In this document: positions 60,554 through 64,000 of the stretch, piece after piece
Position numbering within the stretch: position 1 is the first letter of the stretch
How the letters are laid out: each line of letters starts with the position of its first letter
Source: Ruminococcus flavefaciens 007c
Lineage (GTDB): Bacteria; Bacillota; Clostridia; Oscillospirales; Ruminococcaceae
Assembly (NCBI RefSeq): GCF_000571935.1
Contig: NZ_ATAX01000035.1
Span: 62,001 to 126,000, forward strand
Length of the DNA: 64,000 bases
Direction: 5' to 3'
The notes under the pieces: generated by a model
The model's input: the letters and a program-made list of their open reading frames with translations, nothing else
Told to the model about the DNA's origin: nothing
Databases searched by the model: none
Made by a program: the position numbers and the translations under genes

Positions 60554-62323
60554 TTACATTTTCTCGGGACGATCGATGTTGAGTATCTCGAGTACATTCC
60601 TGAGAGTCTGGCGTACTGCCACACAGAGGAGGATACGGGCATTCCTGAGTTCCTCGCTTTCTGCGTTCTTTACGCTGCAGGCGTCATAGAAACGGTGGAA
60701 AAGAGTTGCAAGATCAATGGCATACTTTGTGATCTTTGCTGGATCGTAGGTCTTTGCTGCCTGGTCGATCTCTCCGGGGAGAGAAGCAAGGTGGCGGATC
60801 AGCTCGATCTCGCGTGCGTCGGACAGAAGATCAAAGTCTGCGGAGGAGGGGATATTGATGCCCTCGTCTGCCAGAGTCCTGAGCATACTGCATATTCTTG
60901 CGTGTGCATACTGAACGTAGTATACAGGATTCTGGGAGGTCTTTTCGATTGCCAGACCGAGATCGAATTCAAACTGTGAATTTGCCTCGCGGAGATTGAA
61001 GAAGAAACGTGCAGCGTCTATTGGTATCTCATCAAGGAGAGTTACCAGTGTGATAGCCTTGCCGCTTCTCTTTGAGAGCTTTACGGTCTCGCCGTTGCGG
61101 ACAAGTCTTACCATCTGCATGAGGACTACATCCAGCTTTGTTTCATCAACGCCGAGAGCGTTGAGAGCGGCCTTCAGTCTCGGAACGTAGCCGTGGTGGT
61201 CTGCACCGAGTACGTTGATGGCTTTGTCAAAGTTACGTGTGACCAGCTTGTTGTAGTGGTAAGCGATATCGGGAACTATATATGTGTAAAGACCGTTGCT
61301 GCGCCTGAGCACGAAGTCCTTATCCATACCGTAATCTGTAGCCCTGAACCAGATAGCGCCGTCCTGCTCGTAGGCCTTATCTGCCTCCATGAGCTTGTCC
61401 ACTACCAGCTTTGTCTCGTTCTTCTCGTGGACTGTGCTCTCGCGGAACCAGTTATCGTAAACTATGCGGTACTTCTTCAGGTCGCGTTCAAGACCTGCTA
61501 TATTTATCGGAAGAGCGTAGTCAACGAGAGCCTTGCGGCGTTCCTCGCCTGAAACGTTTTCCATAGCCTTGCCGTTTATATCGTAGAAGTTCTTGGCGTG
61601 TTCGATTATGTCCGTGCCGAGGTAAACGTCCTCGGGCATAGCGAACTCTCCGTCTTCTCCGCTGCCCTCATAGATAACGGAGCAGAGCTTGTCAGTATCG
61701 TCCTTGTACTGAGCGATGAGCTCCTGTCCCTTGTCGGAGCAGAGCTGCATATATCTGAGCTCAAGTGACTTTCCGAACTTTTCAATCTGGTTTCCTGCGT
61801 CATTGACGTAGAATTCACGCTCGGCGTGATAGCCTGCCCACTGGAGCACGCTGGCGAGACAGTCTCCGATAGCGCCGCCTCTTGCGTTGCCTATGTGCAT
61901 GGGACCTGTGGGGTTTGCGGAAACGAACTCAACGAGGACCTTCTTGCCCTTACCGAGCTGGGTCTTTCCGTAGTCGCCGCCTTCATCGAGGACGTTCTTT
62001 ACTACGTCCGAGAACCACTTCCTGCTGAGGAAGAAGTTGAGGAATCCTGGGCCGGCTACTTCTGCCTTTTCGAAGATAGTGCCTTCAAGGCTGAGCTTAT
62101 CGCAGATGAGCTCGGCGATCTTTCTCGGAGGCATCTTCAGAGCCTTTGCGCATACCATAGCGGTATTTGCGGCGAAATCACCGTGGGACTTGTCCGCAGG
62201 GATCTCGATGTTGAAACTCGGCAGCGGTACTGCGGGTATCTCCTGCTCTGCCACCAGAACTCCGAGGGCGTCCATGATGATCTCACGGAGTCGGAGGGAA
62301 GCAGAATTGATAAGATCTGACAT
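60554..62323 (-). CDS. argS: Arginyl-tRNA synthetase
   Basis: 589 residues. Class I HIGH motif as FVSANPTGPMHIGNARGG, KMSKS equivalent as VKLSKRSGKAI, N-terminal Add1 domain and DALR anticodon-binding C-terminus (VQYAHARICSMLR, LREALHRFYDACSV-like). AGAAAGGA precedes the ATG. Follows a DUF1934 gene and the Ddl-like gene. Confidence 0.98.
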   Translation of the reverse strand: MSDLINSASLRLREIIMDALGVLVAEQEIPAVPLPSFNIEIPADKSHGDFAANTAMVCAKALKMPPRKIAELICDKLSLEGTIFEKAEVAGPGFLNFFLSRKWFSDVVKNVLDEGGDYGKTQLGKGKKVLVEFVSANPTGPMHIGNARGGAIGDCLASVLQWAGYHAEREFYVNDAGNQIEKFGKSLELRYMQLCSDKGQELIAQYKDDTDKLCSVIYEGSGEDGEFAMPEDVYLGTDIIEHAKNFYDINGKAMENVSGEERRKALVDYALPINIAGLERDLKKYRIVYDNWFRESTVHEKNETKLVVDKLMEADKAYEQDGAIWFRATDYGMDKDFVLRRSNGLYTYIVPDIAYHYNKLVTRNFDKAINVLGADHHGYVPRLKAALNALGVDETKLDVVLMQMVRLVRNGETVKLSKRSGKAITLVTLLDEIPIDAARFFFNLREANSQFEFDLGLAIEKTSQNPVYYVQYAHARICSMLRTLADEGINIPSSADFDLLSDAREIELIRHLASLPGEIDQAAKTYDPAKITKYAIDLATLFHRFYDACSVKNAESEELRNARILLCVAVRQTLRNVLEILNIDRPEKM

Positions 62324-62347
62324 TTTATCTATCCTTTCTTTTACGGC

Positions 62348-62770
62348 TCAGTTCTGAGCCTGTACTGTCATGATTATCTCGTTATCCGAAAGATACGAGG
62401 AATTGAGGTCGAGAGTATATTTAAGGTAGAGCCTTCCGTTTTCGGCTAAGGTATTCTCGATAGCGTGAGTGTATACGCCGATCTGAAGGTTGCCGTAGGG
62501 AGTACCGTACTGGCAGAAATGCTTGCGTCCTATCTCGAGGGAGAGGACAGAATTTGCAGTGCCTTCACGGGTGATGGAGGCGTTGCGGCAGTCATCCACC
62601 TTTATGGTGGTAACGGAGCCTTCAAAGCCTGTTGCCGATGTATCCTCATAGGAAATTATGTCCCAGCCGTTTTCACGGATATGGCGGGCTTTCGTGAGGA
62701 GCTCGGTCTCGTTCTTTTCGTCCTCCTGCCACTGGATACTCGTAAGTGAGATCAAAACGTTATTTTTCAA
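62348..62770 (-). CDS. DUF1934 (YwiB-like) calycin-fold protein
   Basis: 140 residues from a TTG start with AAGGAG 7 bases upstream. ISYEDTSATGFEGSVTTIKV, IGVYTHAIENTLAENGRLYLKYTLDLNSSYLSDNEI is the DUF1934 signature, predicted eight-stranded barrel. Usually next to argS in Firmicutes (ywiB-argS), as here; function unknown. Confidence 0.88.
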   Translation of the reverse strand: MKNNVLISLTSIQWQEDEKNETELLTKARHIRENGWDIISYEDTSATGFEGSVTTIKVDDCRNASITREGTANSVLSLEIGRKHFCQYGTPYGNLQIGVYTHAIENTLAENGRLYLKYTLDLNSSYLSDNEIIMTVQAQN

Positions 62771-62801
62771 AGCAGTCTCCTTAATTTACGTTTTTGCAGA
62801 C

Positions 62802-63875
62802 TCAGTATGTCCTGTCTGCATTGTCCATAGCCTGTTCGAGGAGCTTGTCTATGAGCTCTTCGTGGGAGAGCCCCAGATCCTCCATGAGTCTGGAGAATAC
62901 GCTGTTACGTCTCAGGCCGGGGGTAGTGCCTATCTTGTTGAGCAGGAGCTCACCGTCCTCTGTGAGGAAGAGGTCAACTCTTGCAAGTCCGCGGCAGCCC
63001 AGTGCCTTGAAGGCCTTGACGGCGGTCTGAGAGGCTTTTTCTGCTTCCTCTCTGGATATATCCGCAGGAATTATCAGGTCGTCTCCTGTGCTGACGTTGA
63101 AGTTATTGGGATCATATGGAGCAAAGGAGTTCTTTATCTCGCCGATAGCGGAGCATACGGGGGATTCGTAGCCGAATACCGCAGCTTCCAGCTTGCGGGC
63201 TCTGACGTATTTCTCAACTATTACCTTGTTATCGTTTGAAAAAGCTACCTTTACTGCGGTGAGGAACTGTTCTGCGTTGTCAGCTATGCTGACTCCGGCG
63301 TTGCTTCCGCTGTTTGCGGGCTTTACCACCAGGGGGAATCCAAGCTCATCGGCGATCTCAACGCATCTTTCGTTTATACGATTGATCTCGCGCTGGGTGA
63401 TGACTCTCCATTCGGCGGTCTTTATATCGTAATCGTCCATTACCATGTGAGTATGGGATTTATCGGCACATGAAGCCGAAGCCAGGACTCCGCTTCCGAC
63501 ATAGGGGATGCCCGAAAGATCGAGAAGTCCCTGAACGGTTCCGTCGCCGCTTCTTTTTCCGACGAGGAGGGGAAGTACCACATCTATCTTTCTCAGTGAG
63601 ATCTCTCCGTTCTCAATGGTGATGAGGCCTCTGTGCAGCGGATCGGGCGAAATGATAGCAGAGGTGCAGTCGGGATCCTGATCCCAGGTGCCGTTGGCGA
63701 TATCCTCCACATCTCCGGGGAAGTACAGCCAGCGTCCCTTTCTGGTGACGCCTATGCAGATCACCTCATATTTATTTCTTGGTATGCTGCTTATCACTTC
63801 GGCGGCAGAGGCCAGTGAGAGCTGATGCTCACGGGCAGTTCCGCCAAAAATAACGGCAGCTTTTATCTTTGCCAT
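62802..63875 (-). CDS. D-alanine-D-alanine ligase family protein with altered active site
   Basis: 357 residues. The ATP-grasp fold and motif spacing of Ddl/Van ligases are clear (GGTAREHQLSLASA, IPYVGSGVLASASCADKS, VVKPANSGSNAGVS, ALGCRGLARVDLFL). Several positions that bind substrate or Mg are changed: the usual LHG is LVG (V105), GED is SGD (G110), GSS is GSN (N192), and the Mg ligands of NExNT are NKIGT (K314, G316). Those losses suggest weak, altered or no ligase activity. The family assignment is secure; the normal product (D-Ala-D-Ala) is therefore doubtful. Own promoter at 63935-63963. Confidence 0.85.
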   Translation of the reverse strand: MAKIKAAVIFGGTAREHQLSLASAAEVISSIPRNKYEVICIGVTRKGRWLYFPGDVEDIANGTWDQDPDCTSAIISPDPLHRGLITIENGEISLRKIDVVLPLLVGKRSGDGTVQGLLDLSGIPYVGSGVLASASCADKSHTHMVMDDYDIKTAEWRVITQREINRINERCVEIADELGFPLVVKPANSGSNAGVSIADNAEQFLTAVKVAFSNDNKVIVEKYVRARKLEAAVFGYESPVCSAIGEIKNSFAPYDPNNFNVSTGDDLIIPADISREEAEKASQTAVKAFKALGCRGLARVDLFLTEDGELLLNKIGTTPGLRRNSVFSRLMEDLGLSHEELIDKLLEQAMDNADRTY

Positions 63876-63934
63876 ATGTTTCTCCTTTTAAATAGTATCC
63901 TTTATTTTTTATTGTCATTTTCCAGTATCACTAT

Positions 63935-63963
63935 ATTTTATCATATTACACAAAAAACTGCAA
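63935..63963 (-). promoter_or_regulatory. Sigma-A promoter of the Ddl-like-DUF1934-argS genes
   Basis: Minus strand TTGCAG (63958-63963), 17 bases, TAAAAT (63935-63940). About 60 bases upstream of the ATG, which has AAAGGAG. Confidence 0.72.
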
Positions 63964-64000
63964 GTATTTTTTGCGGAAATGAAGAATAACACAGCAAAAT

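Overview
The window comes from a low-GC-leaning Firmicute of the Ruminococcus type. Four secreted polysaccharidases end in a Thr-rich linker plus a type I dockerin of the form [28 protein letters not shown], which is the Ruminococcus flavefaciens / R. champanellensis cellulosome style. A fused IspH-ribosomal S1 gene and canonical sigma-A promoters (TTGACA-N17-TATAAT, often with an extended -10) also fit that group. No plasmid or phage backbone, CRISPR array, rRNA or tRNA gene was seen.

Layout. 1-3265: spermidine branch (carboxy(nor)spermidine dehydrogenase, partial, and its decarboxylase) with a VanZ-like protein and a lipoprotein cyclophilin. 3262-5989: histidine phosphatase, then purine salvage (AzgA-type permease and hpt). 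6187-9747: a large CE8-PL1 pectinase with dockerin. 9904-13216: cmk-plsC-ispH/rpsA. 13329-16395: DUF3006, an MBL-fold ComEC-like hydrolase and a YgiQ radical SAM protein. 16592-19938: ftsK/spoIIIE and tepA. 20078-25978: two dockerin-bearing GH9 cellulases. 26049-29476: a Mbeg1-like hydrolase facing rpmG-secE-nusG-rplK-rplA. 29731-34710: glycosyltransferase, DIP1984-like protein, an LRR/cohesin-like/dockerin protein, BaiN-like flavoprotein, YccF and a CmpB-like membrane protein. 34727-41115: comF, RNA methyltransferase, class A PBP, flavin reductase and an EFR1-like ferredoxin. 41314-42718: spoIIAA-spoIIAB-sigF. 42722-46753: an LRR-dockerin protein and a GH5-dockerin endoglucanase. 46905-50611: lepA to hemW. 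50679-54015: two small-family membrane proteins, lysS and greA. 54516-59148: S41 protease, M23 hydrolase, ftsX and ftsE. 59225-63875: CdaR-like regulator, argS, DUF1934 and a divergent Ddl.

How it fits together. The GH9, GH9, GH5 and CE8-PL1 proteins carry near-identical dockerins and would dock to the same scaffoldin cohesins. The two LRR proteins carry a different dockerin (two copies of xVDSVDAS), which implies a second docking specificity. Three of the four polysaccharidase promoters share GATGT nine bases after the start of the -10, so a common control is plausible.

Most notable items: the shared promoter-proximal motif of the cellulase genes; a Ddl homologue lacking several catalytic residues; an internal ribosome binding site inside the ispH-rpsA fusion; a candidate antisense small RNA at 31021-31132; a pair of inverted MITE-like elements whose ends supply the stop codons of two genes; and a likely CTG start codon. 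All calls are by eye from sequence; no database search was run.
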